A stretch of DNA of 64,000 bases from Actinomycetes bacterium (GCA_023420415.1 JAEZWF010000050.1:99112-163111); one strand, 5' to 3'; counted from the first letter of the stretch, positions 25,712-35,003 are shown. Notes: generated by a model from the letters alone, not told the origin. Made by a program: numbers and translations.

Positions 25712-26476
25712 TCAGGACGTGCGTTCGTGTGCGGTGTCCTGGCGTGAGAGCTTGTCCAGGTCGCGTACGCAGAACCGGTGGTGCTCGAGCTCCTCGTTGA
25801 GGACGGTGCCCAGGCACTGCCGCACCGTCCGCCCCCTGGCGTAGGGCGGCCACCTGTCGTCGTCGGGCACGGGCGCCGGCTGCGCGAGCTGTTCCGTGGT
25901 CACCCCGGCCAGCCACTCCTCCACCTGCGCAGCGTGTCGCGCGCGAAGCGCCAACACCACGTCGAGTGTCGGCTCGGCTGACGGGTCTAGCTCGGGTTCG
26001 CGGTCCATGACGTCCGTCGGACCGAGCCCGTATGCCGTGAACGGCTCGGTCACGCCGAGCACGCACCGGCGGAACCACGAGTCGTGCACGAAGACCAGGT
26101 GGCGCAGCGTCTCGAGCATCGACCACTCCCCGTCGACGCCTTGCCACTCGCTGCCCTCGGGCATCGAACGCACCCGCTCGACGGTTGCCGCCCAGTCCCC
26201 CTGCAGCTTCCCCCACGCCACCCCCAGGTCCGCCGGATCCTCCGAACGCAGCAGCACCCGCACGGGGTACCGGCGGTCCAGCTCGGCCTCGACGTAGGGC
26301 ATCACCTCGACGCCGTTGACCACCAGCCCGGTGACCAGCCCGTCGATCTCGGCGTCCTGCATGACCACACCCACCAGGCGCGCCGCGCTCAGGTCGCACT
26401 CCCGAAACTCCGCGCCGGTCAGGTCCTCTTCCTCGAAACGTCGCACGACGAGCAGGCTAGGCCGCTCCACCGACAC
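25712..26476 (-). CDS. DinB-like protein with short pentapeptide-like N-terminus
   Basis: 254 residues. The first 45 or so contain pentapeptide-like turns (EEEDLTGAEFRECDLSAARLVGV). The rest is a four-helix DinB-type domain. Candidate metal-binding His residues are in EWSMLETLRHLVFVHDSWF and in the C-terminal LNEELEHHRFCVRDL. DinB/YfiT-type proteins are metal-dependent thiol transferases (bacillithiol, mycothiol) or of unknown activity. A mycothiol-linked role would suit an actinobacterium but is not shown. The gene is divergent from the F420-dependent oxidoreductase gene with about 90 bases between. Confidence 0.8.
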   Translation of the reverse strand: MSVERPSLLVVRRFEEEDLTGAEFRECDLSAARLVGVVMQDAEIDGLVTGLVVNGVEVMPYVEAELDRRYPVRVLLRSEDPADLGVAWGKLQGDWAATVERVRSMPEGSEWQGVDGEWSMLETLRHLVFVHDSWFRRCVLGVTEPFTAYGLGPTDVMDREPELDPSAEPTLDVVLALRARHAAQVEEWLAGVTTEQLAQPAPVPDDDRWPPYARGRTVRQCLGTVLNEELEHHRFCVRDLDKLSRQDTAHERTS

Positions 26477-26566
26477 GACGGGCGCCAGGAATCATCGTTC
26501 GATGAGTTTCGCGGGGCCCGAGGGTCCACCGTCGCATGAGGGACAGCGCATGAGAGACAGGCAGCC

Positions 26567-27376
26567 ATGACCAGACCATTCCGCTTCGGCGTCGTCAGCC
26601 CCGTGCTCACCGACATGGCGTCGTGGCGTGACCGCGTGCGCCTCATAGCCGACCTCGGCTACTCCACGCTGATGATGCCCGACGTACCCGGCTGGCAGCC
26701 GTCGCCGGCGCCCACCCTTGCCGTCGCGGCCACCCTCACCGACCTGCGCGTCGGCACGTGGGTCTACGCGTCGCCGTTCCGGGAGCCTTGGCAGACCGCG
26801 TGGGAGGCGCACTCGCTGACGCAGCTCACCGAAGGCCGGTTCGAGCTCGGCATCGGCACCGGCCGCCCAGGCATCGAGGACCAGCTCGCGAGCTACGGCA
26901 TGCCGGCCCCATCAGGACCGGTGCGGCTCGCCCAGATCCGCGAGACGGTCACGAGGCTGCGCGAGCTGGACGGTCCGGACACCCACACCCCCGTGACCAT
27001 GGCCGTGCTCGGGCCGCGGGCTCGCGCCCTGGCCACCGAGGTCGCCGACACCGTCACTGTCGTCATGGCTCCGGGCCAGACACGTAAGCAGGCGGCTTCG
27101 GTCGCCCACGAGCTGCGAGCGGCACGCGACCTCGAGCTCGCCCTGCACGTCTCCGTCGTCGGCGATGGCGTTGCGGCCTTCATGGCCTCCGCGCAGGAGA
27201 CCGACCCGGCGGCCCTGCGCGAGTCCGACTCCCTCGCCTACCTTCCCGACGACCCGGCCGCCGCGATCGACCTGCTCCAGTCGAGGCGCGAGGAGTTGGG
27301 CGCCTCCTACGTCGTCATCGGCGCCGACTTCGCGCAGATGATGGCGCCCGTCGTGGCGGCGCTCGCCGGTCGCTGA
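26567..27376 (+). CDS. LLM-class F420/flavin-dependent oxidoreductase
   Basis: 269 residues. FRFGVVSPVLTDMASWRDRVRLIADLGYSTLMMPDV at the start and LTEGRFELGIGTGRPG in the middle mark the luciferase-like TIM-barrel family. The subgroup (TIGR03621-like, actinobacterial) is thought to use coenzyme F420. TVTVVMAPGQTR and SLAYLPDDPAAAIDLLQSRREELGASYVVIG close the barrel. The substrate is unknown. Two near-identical short stretches (GCATGAGGGACAG and GCATGAGAGACAG) lie just upstream of the ATG and may be a binding site or the ribosome-binding region. A strong hairpin follows the stop. Confidence 0.82.
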   Translation: MTRPFRFGVVSPVLTDMASWRDRVRLIADLGYSTLMMPDVPGWQPSPAPTLAVAATLTDLRVGTWVYASPFREPWQTAWEAHSLTQLTEGRFELGIGTGRPGIEDQLASYGMPAPSGPVRLAQIRETVTRLRELDGPDTHTPVTMAVLGPRARALATEVADTVTVVMAPGQTRKQAASVAHELRAARDLELALHVSVVGDGVAAFMASAQETDPAALRESDSLAYLPDDPAAAIDLLQSRREELGASYVVIGADFAQMMAPVVAALAGR

Positions 27377-27384
27377 CACCAACG

Positions 27385-27436
27385 GGTATGCCGCGGGGGC
27401 GGCGAGGTGCGCACCTCGCCGACCCCCCGGCATACC
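27385..27436. terminator. 52-base near-perfect hairpin between LLM oxidoreductase and SNF2 helicase genes
   Basis: Arms of 26 bases at 27385-27410 and 27411-27436 with only two mismatches and no spacer between them. The outer ends are GGTATGCCG and CGGCATACC, that is, the octamer and its complement placed symmetrically. It lies between convergent genes (plus-strand stop at 27376, minus-strand stop at 27455), so it should terminate both. Confidence 0.8.
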
Positions 27437-27454
27437 TCGTGAAAAGCCTTGCCC

Positions 27455-29596
27455 TCACTCGGCAAGCGCGGCAGCTGCCTTCTGCTCCAATGCCTCGGTC
27501 AGCAAGGCGATCAGCGCCTCGAGCTGGATGTCGGCGGACGAGCCGATCTCCTCGTCGGAGCCGTCGAGCGCCCGCGCGGCCAGACCGGCCTTGTCGTCGA
27601 TGAGGACGGCGATCTTCGGGTCGAGCGTCTGCGCGGCGATGATGCGCCAAGCCGTGACGGGTTCGGTCTGGCCGATGCGGTGCACGCGGTCGATGGCCTG
27701 GGTCTGCTCGGCGGAGGTCCACGACAGCTCGGAGAGCACGACGTTCGAGGCGACCTGGAGGTTGAGCCCGACGCCAGCGGCCGACAGCGAGCAGACGATC
27801 ACCTGCACGTCGGGGTCGTTCGTGAAGGACGCGATCGCCTCCTCGCGCGCCTTCTTGGTCTGGTCGCCGCGGATCGAGGCGTAGCCCAAGCCGCGCTTGG
27901 CGAACGTCGCCTCGGCCACGTCCATGACGTCGATGTGCTTGGCGAAGAAGACGACCTTGCCGACGTTGCGGGCCAGCTGCGCCGCGTAGTCGGCCGCGAG
28001 CTCGGCCTTGGCCTGGCCGATCTTGCGCATCATGGTGAAGACGTTGTCGCCGGTCTTCTCGGCCGCGCTGTCGCGCTCCGCAGTGGCGACCCGGCGCACC
28101 AGCGCGTGGTCGATGCCCTCGCCCTCGACGACGACCGAACGAGCGGCCAGCGCCGCCTCGTAGCGCGACACCAGCCGCCGCGCCAGGTCGGCCTCGGCCG
28201 CCCGGATCGAGCGCCCCGCCTCGTCATCCAGCTCGACGGGAAGGTCCGCGATCCGGCGGGCCGGGATGTCCGCGGCCACGTCGATCTTGCGCCGCCGCAC
28301 GATGCCGAGGTCGATCACCGAACGCCGCGCCGCGGCATAGAAACCCGACTCCGCGGGCGTCAGCCCGTTCTCCTCCAGCGCCGCCTTGAGCGCCGGCCGT
28401 GGGCCCTTGTCGTCGATCCAGCCGAGGAACTGCCAGATCGCCTTGAAGTCCTCGATGTCGTTGATGAGCGGGGTGCCGGTGAGCGCCATGAGCAGCGGGT
28501 TGGCCCGGCGAGCGCGGATCCGCTCGGACAGCTCGAGCACGTGCTGCGAGCGCAGCGACGACTTGTTCTTGATGAAGTGGGCCTCGTCGACGACCATCCC
28601 GTTGAATCCGTGGTTGCCCAGCCAGCCGACGTGCCGGTCGAGGATCTCGTAGTTGACGATGACGATGTCGGCGAACCCGTCGATCGTCTCGCCGTCACCG
28701 TGGATGACCGTGGCGGTGCGGTTGGGCGTCCACAGCTCGGCCTCGTGCGCCCAGTTGGCCTTGACCACGTTGGGGACGGCCACGAGCAGCGGGAACGCGT
28801 CCGCCGCCTCGGCCGCGAGCAGCGCCTGCGCGGTCTTGCCCAGACCGGGCTCGTCCGCGAGCAGGAAGGTCCGGTGGCCGTCCGCGGCCGACTGCACGAG
28901 CTGGGCCTGGTGGTGCATGAGCTCCATGCCGCGGATGCCGTGGGGCAGCTCGGTCGGCTCCGGCAGCGGCATGCAGGTGGAGTCGCCGCCGGACTCGAAC
29001 GCGCGGAACAACGGGGTGAGCAGCTCCCAGCCGCCGAGCCGGTTCGTCGTGGGGCGCTTGAGCTGTTGCACCGCCGAGTAGTCCGGGGGCAGGAACGGGT
29101 TGGCCAGCTGCCGCGCGATCGCTTGGGGCGGGGCCACGCGCCGCGACGTGGTGGTCGACGTCGCCACCGGCTCGGGCTCCGGCTCATCCTCGACCTCGAT
29201 GCCGGCCTGCCGGAGCATGTCGTTCTTGAGGTTCTTGGCCGACGACGACACGGGCGCGTCCTCGGCGAGCAGCGCGAGCAGCGAGGTGTCGCGCACGGCG
29301 GTCTTGGCGAGGATCGTCGCGATGCCGTCGAGCCGGGTGAGGATGTTGGTGCGCTCGGTCTCGGGCATGGCCGCGTCGGCCTTGACCCGGGCGCGCTCCT
29401 CGCGCACGAGGAGGGCGATGACCTGGTATGCCGTGCGGCCGCTCGGGCGGACGGCGCCGCGTTGCGCGGCCGCCTCCACCTGGCGAACGGCCTTGGCCAG
29501 GACGGGAATGATGCCCTCGTTGTCGCGGGGTCGCCGGTCACGCGTGGCGTTGTTGCCGCCACGCGCGCCACCACGGCGCGATGCTTGCTGTGCCAA
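27455..29596 (-). CDS. SNF2-family DEAD/DEAH-box helicase
   Basis: 713 residues from a TTG at 29596, chosen because GAGGAGAAGG lies six bases in front; the frame upstream has no convincing start. Residues 1-180 are helical and basic/acidic without a known motif. The helicase core starts with HHQAQLV and a Walker A of the form DEPGLGKT (usual SNF2 form DEMGLGKT) near 248. It continues with DEAH in MVVDEAHFIKN and LTGTPLIN. The second lobe has KVVFFAKHIDVMD, SLSAAGVGLNLQ and the diagnostic QAIDRVHRIGQ. This predicts an ATP-driven DNA translocase, perhaps in repair or transcription recycling like RapA, though the RapA accessory domains are not seen. Confidence 0.88.
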   Translation of the reverse strand: MAQQASRRGGARGGNNATRDRRPRDNEGIIPVLAKAVRQVEAAAQRGAVRPSGRTAYQVIALLVREERARVKADAAMPETERTNILTRLDGIATILAKTAVRDTSLLALLAEDAPVSSSAKNLKNDMLRQAGIEVEDEPEPEPVATSTTTSRRVAPPQAIARQLANPFLPPDYSAVQQLKRPTTNRLGGWELLTPLFRAFESGGDSTCMPLPEPTELPHGIRGMELMHHQAQLVQSAADGHRTFLLADEPGLGKTAQALLAAEAADAFPLLVAVPNVVKANWAHEAELWTPNRTATVIHGDGETIDGFADIVIVNYEILDRHVGWLGNHGFNGMVVDEAHFIKNKSSLRSQHVLELSERIRARRANPLLMALTGTPLINDIEDFKAIWQFLGWIDDKGPRPALKAALEENGLTPAESGFYAAARRSVIDLGIVRRRKIDVAADIPARRIADLPVELDDEAGRSIRAAEADLARRLVSRYEAALAARSVVVEGEGIDHALVRRVATAERDSAAEKTGDNVFTMMRKIGQAKAELAADYAAQLARNVGKVVFFAKHIDVMDVAEATFAKRGLGYASIRGDQTKKAREEAIASFTNDPDVQVIVCSLSAAGVGLNLQVASNVVLSELSWTSAEQTQAIDRVHRIGQTEPVTAWRIIAAQTLDPKIAVLIDDKAGLAARALDGSDEEIGSSADIQLEALIALLTEALEQKAAAALAE

Positions 29597-29643
29597 GCGG
29601 AGCCTTCTCCTCGAAGTGTTGCCACGGCCTGAGGGCCGCCCAG

Positions 29644-29662
29644 CTGACGCACGGTGCGTCAG
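29644..29662. promoter_or_regulatory. Perfect palindrome upstream of the SNF2 helicase gene
   Basis: CTGACGCAC-G-GTGCGTCAG, two 9-base arms around one base, located 48 bases upstream of the helicase TTG start in an otherwise gene-free 245-base region. The size and symmetry suit an operator for a dimeric repressor. It could also be a short hairpin in the leader. The remaining bases of this gap show one more CGGCATAC octamer near 29699 and nothing else I can name. Confidence 0.4.
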
Positions 29663-29841
29663 CCCGTGAGGTGCCGCGACCACGGGCGCCGGCCACGCGG
29701 CATACCGACCGTCGTGACGTGCGCTGGGGACCACACCCCGGTCCCCGTGTCGCGAAGCGCCCGCACCGAGAGGCCGGGCGACGAGACCAGTGTACGCACG
29801 TCGTGCGGCCCGTGGGCGCCCGGACGCGCGGGAGCGTCGGG

Positions 29842-30186
29842 TCAGTCGGCTCTCGACGCGCAGTCGACGCACGTGGTCGCCGCTGGACGCGCCTCCAGCC
29901 GGCCCGGTGCAATGGGCTGGCCGCACACCTGGCAGGTGCCGTAGGTGCCGTCGTCGAGGCGCGCGAGGGCTGCGTCGATCTCGGCGAGGTGGGTCCGCAC
30001 CTGACGGGTCAGCGCCGAGACCTGGGACCGCTCGAACGCGATCGTCGCTCCCTCGGGGTCGTGCTCGTCGTCGGCGTTGGAGTCGCGGGAGGCCTCCACG
30101 AAGTCGTCGAACTCGTCATCGAGCGCGCTGAGGCGACGCAGCGCCTGCACACGCTCCTCCTCCAGCACCTCCCGGGTCCCAGCCAT
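29842..30186 (-). CDS. TraR/DksA-type zinc-finger protein
   Basis: 114 residues. The N-terminal two-thirds is a helical hairpin (VLEEERVQALRRLSALDDEFDDF through RQVRTHLAEIDAALARLDDGTYGTC). The C-terminal zinc finger is C-x2-C-x17-C-x2-C (CQVCG and CVDC). DksA-like proteins bind the secondary channel of RNA polymerase; actinobacterial forms include CarD-unrelated DksA homologues tied to stress and growth rate. The acidic coiled-coil tip residues needed for full DksA activity cannot be judged by eye. The ATG at 30186 begins the conserved part. It is divergent from lhr, 54 bases apart. Confidence 0.85.
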   Translation of the reverse strand: MAGTREVLEEERVQALRRLSALDDEFDDFVEASRDSNADDEHDPEGATIAFERSQVSALTRQVRTHLAEIDAALARLDDGTYGTCQVCGQPIAPGRLEARPAATTCVDCASRAD

Positions 30187-30240
30187 CCACCCAGCATCGC
30201 ACCGACCACTGTCAGTGGCAGGTGAGAGGCTGTCCTTCTC

Positions 30241-33200
30241 ATGGCAGGTGACGTTCTCGACCGGTTCTCCCCGGCCACTCGCGAGTGGTTCCGCGGGTCG
30301 TTCAGTGCGCCCACGGCCGCGCAGGCGGGCGCGTGGGACGCGATCAGCTCGGGTCAGCACGCCCTCGTCGTGGCCCCCACCGGCTCGGGCAAGACCCTGT
30401 CGGCGTTCCTCTGGGCGCTCGACCGACTCGCCTCGGAGCCCAAGCCCGACGAGAAGCTGAAGCGCTGCCGGGTCCTCTACGTCTCGCCCATGAAGGCACT
30501 GGCGGTCGACGTCGAGCGCAACCTGCGCTCGCCGCTCGTCGGCATCGGTCACGCCGCCACCCGGCTCGGCCTCACTCCCCCGGACATCACCGTCGCCGTC
30601 CGCTCGGGCGACACCCCGGCGAACGAGCGCCGCGCCTTCGCCCGCACGCCCACCGACGTCCTCATCACGACGCCGGAGTCGCTGTTCCTCATGCTCACCA
30701 GCCAGGCGCGCGAGGCACTCGCCGGGGTCGAGACGGTGATCCTCGACGAGGTGCACGCGGTCGCCGGCACCAAGCGAGGCGCCCACCTGGCGTTGTCGCT
30801 GGAGCGGTTGGATGCCCTGCTCGACCAGCCGGCGCAACGGATCGGGCTCTCCGCGACCGTCGAGCCGGTCGAGGAGGTGGCGCGCTACCTCGCGGGCGGC
30901 CGCCCGGTCGAGATCGTGCGCCCGGAGTCGACCAAGGAGTGGGACCTCGACGTCGTCGTCCCCATCGCCGACATGTCCCAGCTCGGCGAGGTGATCGAGG
31001 AGGACCTGTCCGGGCCGGCCTCGGGCGCCGAGAAGCGTGCCTCGATCTGGCCGCACGTCGAGGAACGCATCGTGGACCTCGTCTCCTCCCACCGCTCCAC
31101 GCTCGTCTTCGCCAACTCCCGCCGCCTCGCCGAACGCCTCACCGCCCGGTTCAACGAGATCTGGGAGGACCGGCTCGAGACCATGGCAGCCCGTCGAGGC
31201 GACGGCGAGGTACCCGAGGCGGCCACGCGGCATACCCGCGACAACGCGACCCGCACCCCCGCACAGCTGATGGCGCAGTCGGGAGCCTCCGCCGGGGCGC
31301 CAGCCGTGCTCGCCCGCGCCCACCACGGGTCGGTGAGCAAGGAGCACCGGCAGGTCATCGAGGAGGACCTCAAGGCCGGGCGGCTGCCCGCGGTCGTCGC
31401 GACGAGCAGCCTCGAGCTCGGCATCGACATGGGCGCCGTCGACCTCGTCGTGCAGGTCGAGTCACCGCCGTCGGTGGCGTCGGGGTTGCAACGCGTGGGG
31501 CGCGCGGGGCACCAGGTGGGGGCGGTGTCGCGCGGGGTGCTGTTCCCGAAGTTCCGCGGCGACCTCGTGCAGACCGCCGTCGTCGTCGAACGCATGCGCT
31601 CGGGGGCCATCGAGTCGCTGCGCGTGCCCGCCAACCCGGTCGACGTGCTGGCGCAGCAGATCGTGGCCATGTGCGCGCTCGACGACTGGACCGTCGACGA
31701 GCTGGAAGCGTTGGTACGCAAGGCGACTCCCTTTGCCTCGCTGCCGCGCTCGATCCTCGAGTCGGTACTCGACATGCTGTCCGGGCGTTACCCGAGCGAC
31801 GAGTTCGCCGAGCTGCGACCGCGCATCGTGTGGGACCGCGTCACCGGTGTCCTGTCGGGTCGGCCGGGTGCCCAGCGCCTCGCCGTCACCTCGGGCGGCA
31901 CGATCCCCGACCGCGGGTTGTATGCCGTGTTCCTGGCGTCGTCCGAGGGCGCCGGCCGACGAGTCGGCGAGCTCGACGAGGAGATGGTCTACGAGTCCCG
32001 CGTGGGTGACGTCTTCACCCTGGGGACGTCGACGTGGCGGATCGAGGACATCACCCACGACCGCGTGCTCGTGACGCCTGCGCCGGGGCTGCCCGGGCGG
32101 CTGCCGTTCTGGAAGGGCGACCAGCAGGGACGGCCGGCCGAGCTGGGACGGGCCGTGGGAGCGTTCGTGCGCGAAGTGGTGGGGCTGTCGGATTCCGCTG
32201 CGCGCGAACGGGTTTCGGCCGCTGGGCTTGACGAGTGGGCGACCGACAACCTGCTGGCCTACCTCGCCGAGCAGAAGGAAGCGACCCGGCACGTCCCCGA
32301 CGACCGCACCATCGTGGTCGAGCGGTTCCGTGACGAGATCGGCGACTGGCGGGTCGCGCTGCACAGCCCGTTCGGCGGGCAGGTGCACGCGCCGTGGGCG
32401 CTCGCGGTGTCGGCGCGGATGCGCGAGCGTTTCGGCGTGGACGTGCAGGCGATGCACGGCGACGACGGCATCGTGTTCCGGCTGCCCGACCTGGAGTTCG
32501 AGGAAGGCCGGGGGGTGGGCGCCGAGCTGCTCGAGCTGGTGACGCTCGACCCCGACGACGTGCACGACCTCGTCACCGCCGAGATCGGTGGGTCGGCGCT
32601 GTTCGCGGCGCGGTTCCGCGAGTGCGCGTCGCGCGCGCTGCTGCTGCCGCGACGACGACCCGACCGGCGTCAACCGCTGTGGCAGCAACGGCAGCGGGCC
32701 GCGCAGCTGCTCGAGGTCGCGTCGCAGTACGCGTCGTTCCCGATCGTGCTGGAGACCGTGCGCGAGTGCGTACAGGACGTGTTCGACGTGCCCGGCCTCG
32801 AAGGGCTCATGCGGTCGGTCGCCTCGCGCGAGGTGACGATGGTCGACGTCGAGTCGCGGCAGCCATCGCCGTTCGCGCGGTCCCTGATGTTCGGGTACGT
32901 CGCACAGTTCCTCTACGAGGGCGACTCGCCGCTGGCCGAGAAGCGGGCGGCGGCGCTGGCGCTCGACCCGTCCCTGCTGGCCGAGCTGCTCGGTCGCGGA
33001 GAGGGCCTGTCGCTGCGCGACCTGCTCGACCCAGAGCAGGTCTCTCGCACCGAGGCCGAGCTGCAACGCCTGGTGCCCGAGCGCGCTGCCCGGGACGCCG
33101 AGGACGTCGCTGACCTCCTGCGCGTGCTCGGACCGCTGTCGCTCGCCGACATCCAGGCGCGCTCGCGGGAAGGCTTGTCCCACAAGGAGATCGGCACCTG

Positions 33201-34977
33201 GCTGGTGGACCTGGAAGGCGCTCGACGGGTCATCCGGGTTCGGGTGGCCGGTAACGAGCGCTGGGCGGCGATCGAGGATGCCGGTCGGTTGCGTGACGCG
33301 TTGGGCGCCTCCCTTCCGGTGGGGGTGCCGCAGGCGTTCCTCGAGTCCGTACCCGACCCGATGGGCGACCTCGTGGCCCGGTTCGCGCGAACCCACGGGC
33401 CCTTCCCCGTGGCCCGCGTGGCCGAGTGGTGGGGCGTCGGCCCCGCCGTGGCGCAGGACGCGCTGCGGCGGCTGGTCGGTGCCGGGCGCGTCGTCGAGGG
33501 CGAGCTGCTCCCGGTCGAGAACGGTGGTGGCCGCCACGGCATGGACTACTGCGACGCCGAGGTGCTGCGGATGCTGCGGCGCCGATCACTGGCCGCCCTG
33601 CGTGCCGAGGTCGAACCGGTCGCGTCGGTCGAGCTCGCCCGGTTCCTGCCGTCGTGGCAGGGCGTCGGCGGTGGGCTGCGTGGTCGCGAGGGGCTGCTGC
33701 GCGCGGTGGAGCAGCTCGCCGGTGCGGTGCTGCCCGCCAGCGCGCTCGAGACACTGGTCCTGCCTGCCCGGGTGGTCGACTACTCCCCTGCCCTGCTCGA
33801 CGAGCTCACGTCCTCCGGTGAGGTGCTCTGGCGCGGCCACGGTTCATTGCCCGGCGACGACGGGTGGGTGTCCCTCCACCTGGCCGACACGGCATACCTC
33901 ACGCTTGCCCCGCCCGATGACCGCGAGCTCACCGAGGGCGAGACCGCGGTCCTCGACGCCCTCGCCGGCGGCGGCGCGTTCTTCTTCCGCACCCTCGCCG
34001 ACACGCTCGGGACGACCGACGACGAGCAGCTGCTGACCGACCTGTGGTCGCTCGTGTGGTCCGGTCGGGTGTCGGGTGACACGCTCGCGCCCGTGCGGGC
34101 GCTGCTGTCCGGTGGGCGCACCGCGCACCGCCGCTCGAGCGCCTCACCCAGGGCAGCGAGGTATGCCGGTCGGCGGGGTTCGCTGGGCGCGCTCTCGGGC
34201 GGACGTGGGCTGGGTCGCGCCCCGGCACCCACGCGGACGGGGCCACCCACGGGTGCCGGCCGCTGGTCGCTGCTGCCCGAGGTGGAGGCCGACGCGACCG
34301 TGCGGGCCTACGCCTCGGCGGAGGTGCTGCTCGACCGGTATGGCGTCGTGACCCGCGGGTCCGTCGTGGCCGAGGAGGTGCCTGGTGGGTTCGCCGGGGT
34401 CTACCGCGTGCTGGCGGCTGCCGAGGAGTCGGGGCGGGTGCGGCGTGGCTACTTCGTCGAGACGTTGGGCGCCTCACAGTTCACAACGACGGGTGCCGTG
34501 GACCGGTTGCGCGCGGGTGCGCGGCAGCCGGGCGAGAGTGAACGGGCCATTGGTGCAGCGGCGCCGGCGGCGCTCGTGCTGGCGGCGACCGACCCCGCCA
34601 ACGCGTACGGGGCCGCACTGCCGTGGCCCGACCGGCCGGCTGCGCCGGACGATGGCGACGACACCGACGCGGTCAGCGGCAGGCGCGGACACCAGCCGGC
34701 GCGCAAGGCGGGCGCCCTGGTCGTCCTTGTGGACGGCGAGCTGGTCCTCTATGTCGAACGTGGCGGCAAGACCCTCCTGTCGTGGACCGACGAGCCCGAC
34801 CTGCTCCAGTCAGCGGCTGACGCGCTCGCCCTGGCCGTGCGCGAGGGTGCCCTCGGGCGGTTGACCGTGGAGAGGGCCGACGGTGGCGCGCTGCTCGGGT
34901 CCGAGCACCCGCTCGTGCAAGCCCTCGCGAATGCCGGGTTCCACGCAACCCCCCGCGGCCTGCGCCTGCGCCGGTGA
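30241..34977 (+). CDS. lhr: Large ATP-dependent helicase Lhr
   Basis: 1578 residues, the usual size for Lhr. Lhr is a 3'-5' helicase that unwinds RNA:DNA hybrids and takes part in DNA repair. The Walker A motif APTGSGKT is at residues 45-52 and the DExH box (ILDEVHAV) near 170. Motif III SATVEPVEEV, motif V ATSSLELGIDMGAVDLVVQVESPPSVASG and motif VI LQRVGRAGH follow. The winged-helix, Lhr-core and long C-terminal domains fill the rest. A Gly/Arg/Pro-rich linker lies around residues 1300-1345, close to where actinobacterial copies also have a variable stretch. In mycobacteria lhr is followed directly by nei2; here a HicAB module lies between them. Confidence 0.97.
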   Translation: MAGDVLDRFSPATREWFRGSFSAPTAAQAGAWDAISSGQHALVVAPTGSGKTLSAFLWALDRLASEPKPDEKLKRCRVLYVSPMKALAVDVERNLRSPLVGIGHAATRLGLTPPDITVAVRSGDTPANERRAFARTPTDVLITTPESLFLMLTSQAREALAGVETVILDEVHAVAGTKRGAHLALSLERLDALLDQPAQRIGLSATVEPVEEVARYLAGGRPVEIVRPESTKEWDLDVVVPIADMSQLGEVIEEDLSGPASGAEKRASIWPHVEERIVDLVSSHRSTLVFANSRRLAERLTARFNEIWEDRLETMAARRGDGEVPEAATRHTRDNATRTPAQLMAQSGASAGAPAVLARAHHGSVSKEHRQVIEEDLKAGRLPAVVATSSLELGIDMGAVDLVVQVESPPSVASGLQRVGRAGHQVGAVSRGVLFPKFRGDLVQTAVVVERMRSGAIESLRVPANPVDVLAQQIVAMCALDDWTVDELEALVRKATPFASLPRSILESVLDMLSGRYPSDEFAELRPRIVWDRVTGVLSGRPGAQRLAVTSGGTIPDRGLYAVFLASSEGAGRRVGELDEEMVYESRVGDVFTLGTSTWRIEDITHDRVLVTPAPGLPGRLPFWKGDQQGRPAELGRAVGAFVREVVGLSDSAARERVSAAGLDEWATDNLLAYLAEQKEATRHVPDDRTIVVERFRDEIGDWRVALHSPFGGQVHAPWALAVSARMRERFGVDVQAMHGDDGIVFRLPDLEFEEGRGVGAELLELVTLDPDDVHDLVTAEIGGSALFAARFRECASRALLLPRRRPDRRQPLWQQRQRAAQLLEVASQYASFPIVLETVRECVQDVFDVPGLEGLMRSVASREVTMVDVESRQPSPFARSLMFGYVAQFLYEGDSPLAEKRAAALALDPSLLAELLGRGEGLSLRDLLDPEQVSRTEAELQRLVPERAARDAEDVADLLRVLGPLSLADIQARSREGLSHKEIGTWLVDLEGARRVIRVRVAGNERWAAIEDAGRLRDALGASLPVGVPQAFLESVPDPMGDLVARFARTHGPFPVARVAEWWGVGPAVAQDALRRLVGAGRVVEGELLPVENGGGRHGMDYCDAEVLRMLRRRSLAALRAEVEPVASVELARFLPSWQGVGGGLRGREGLLRAVEQLAGAVLPASALETLVLPARVVDYSPALLDELTSSGEVLWRGHGSLPGDDGWVSLHLADTAYLTLAPPDDRELTEGETAVLDALAGGGAFFFRTLADTLGTTDDEQLLTDLWSLVWSGRVSGDTLAPVRALLSGGRTAHRRSSASPRAARYAGRRGSLGALSGGRGLGRAPAPTRTGPPTGAGRWSLLPEVEADATVRAYASAEVLLDRYGVVTRGSVVAEEVPGGFAGVYRVLAAAEESGRVRRGYFVETLGASQFTTTGAVDRLRAGARQPGESERAIGAAAPAALVLAATDPANAYGAALPWPDRPAAPDDGDDTDAVSGRRGHQPARKAGALVVLVDGELVLYVERGGKTLLSWTDEPDLLQSAADALALAVREGALGRLTVERADGGALLGSEHPLVQALANAGFHATPRGLRLRR

Positions 34978-34984
34978 GCGCCGT

Positions 34985-35003
34985 CTAGTGCGATCTCGAC
35001 TAG
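34985..35003. promoter_or_regulatory. Inverted repeat in front of hicAB, possible HicB operator
   Basis: CTAGT-N9-ACTAG, a 19-base interrupted palindrome between the lhr stop and the hicA start. Toxin-antitoxin operons are usually repressed by their antitoxin through such a site, and the HicB protein here carries a C-terminal helix-turn-helix. A TACGAT -10-like hexamer at 35025-35030 is almost in contact with the proposed hicA GTG. Confidence 0.45.

Noticed and set aside
27449..29632. 727-codon open frame antisense to the SNF2 helicase gene
   Set aside because: Shadow frame: it mirrors helicase codons, has no domain pattern and no ribosome-binding site.
31462..33537. 691-codon open frame antisense to lhr
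   Set aside because: Lies wholly inside lhr, low-complexity Arg/His/Gln/Val composition, no homologous motif.
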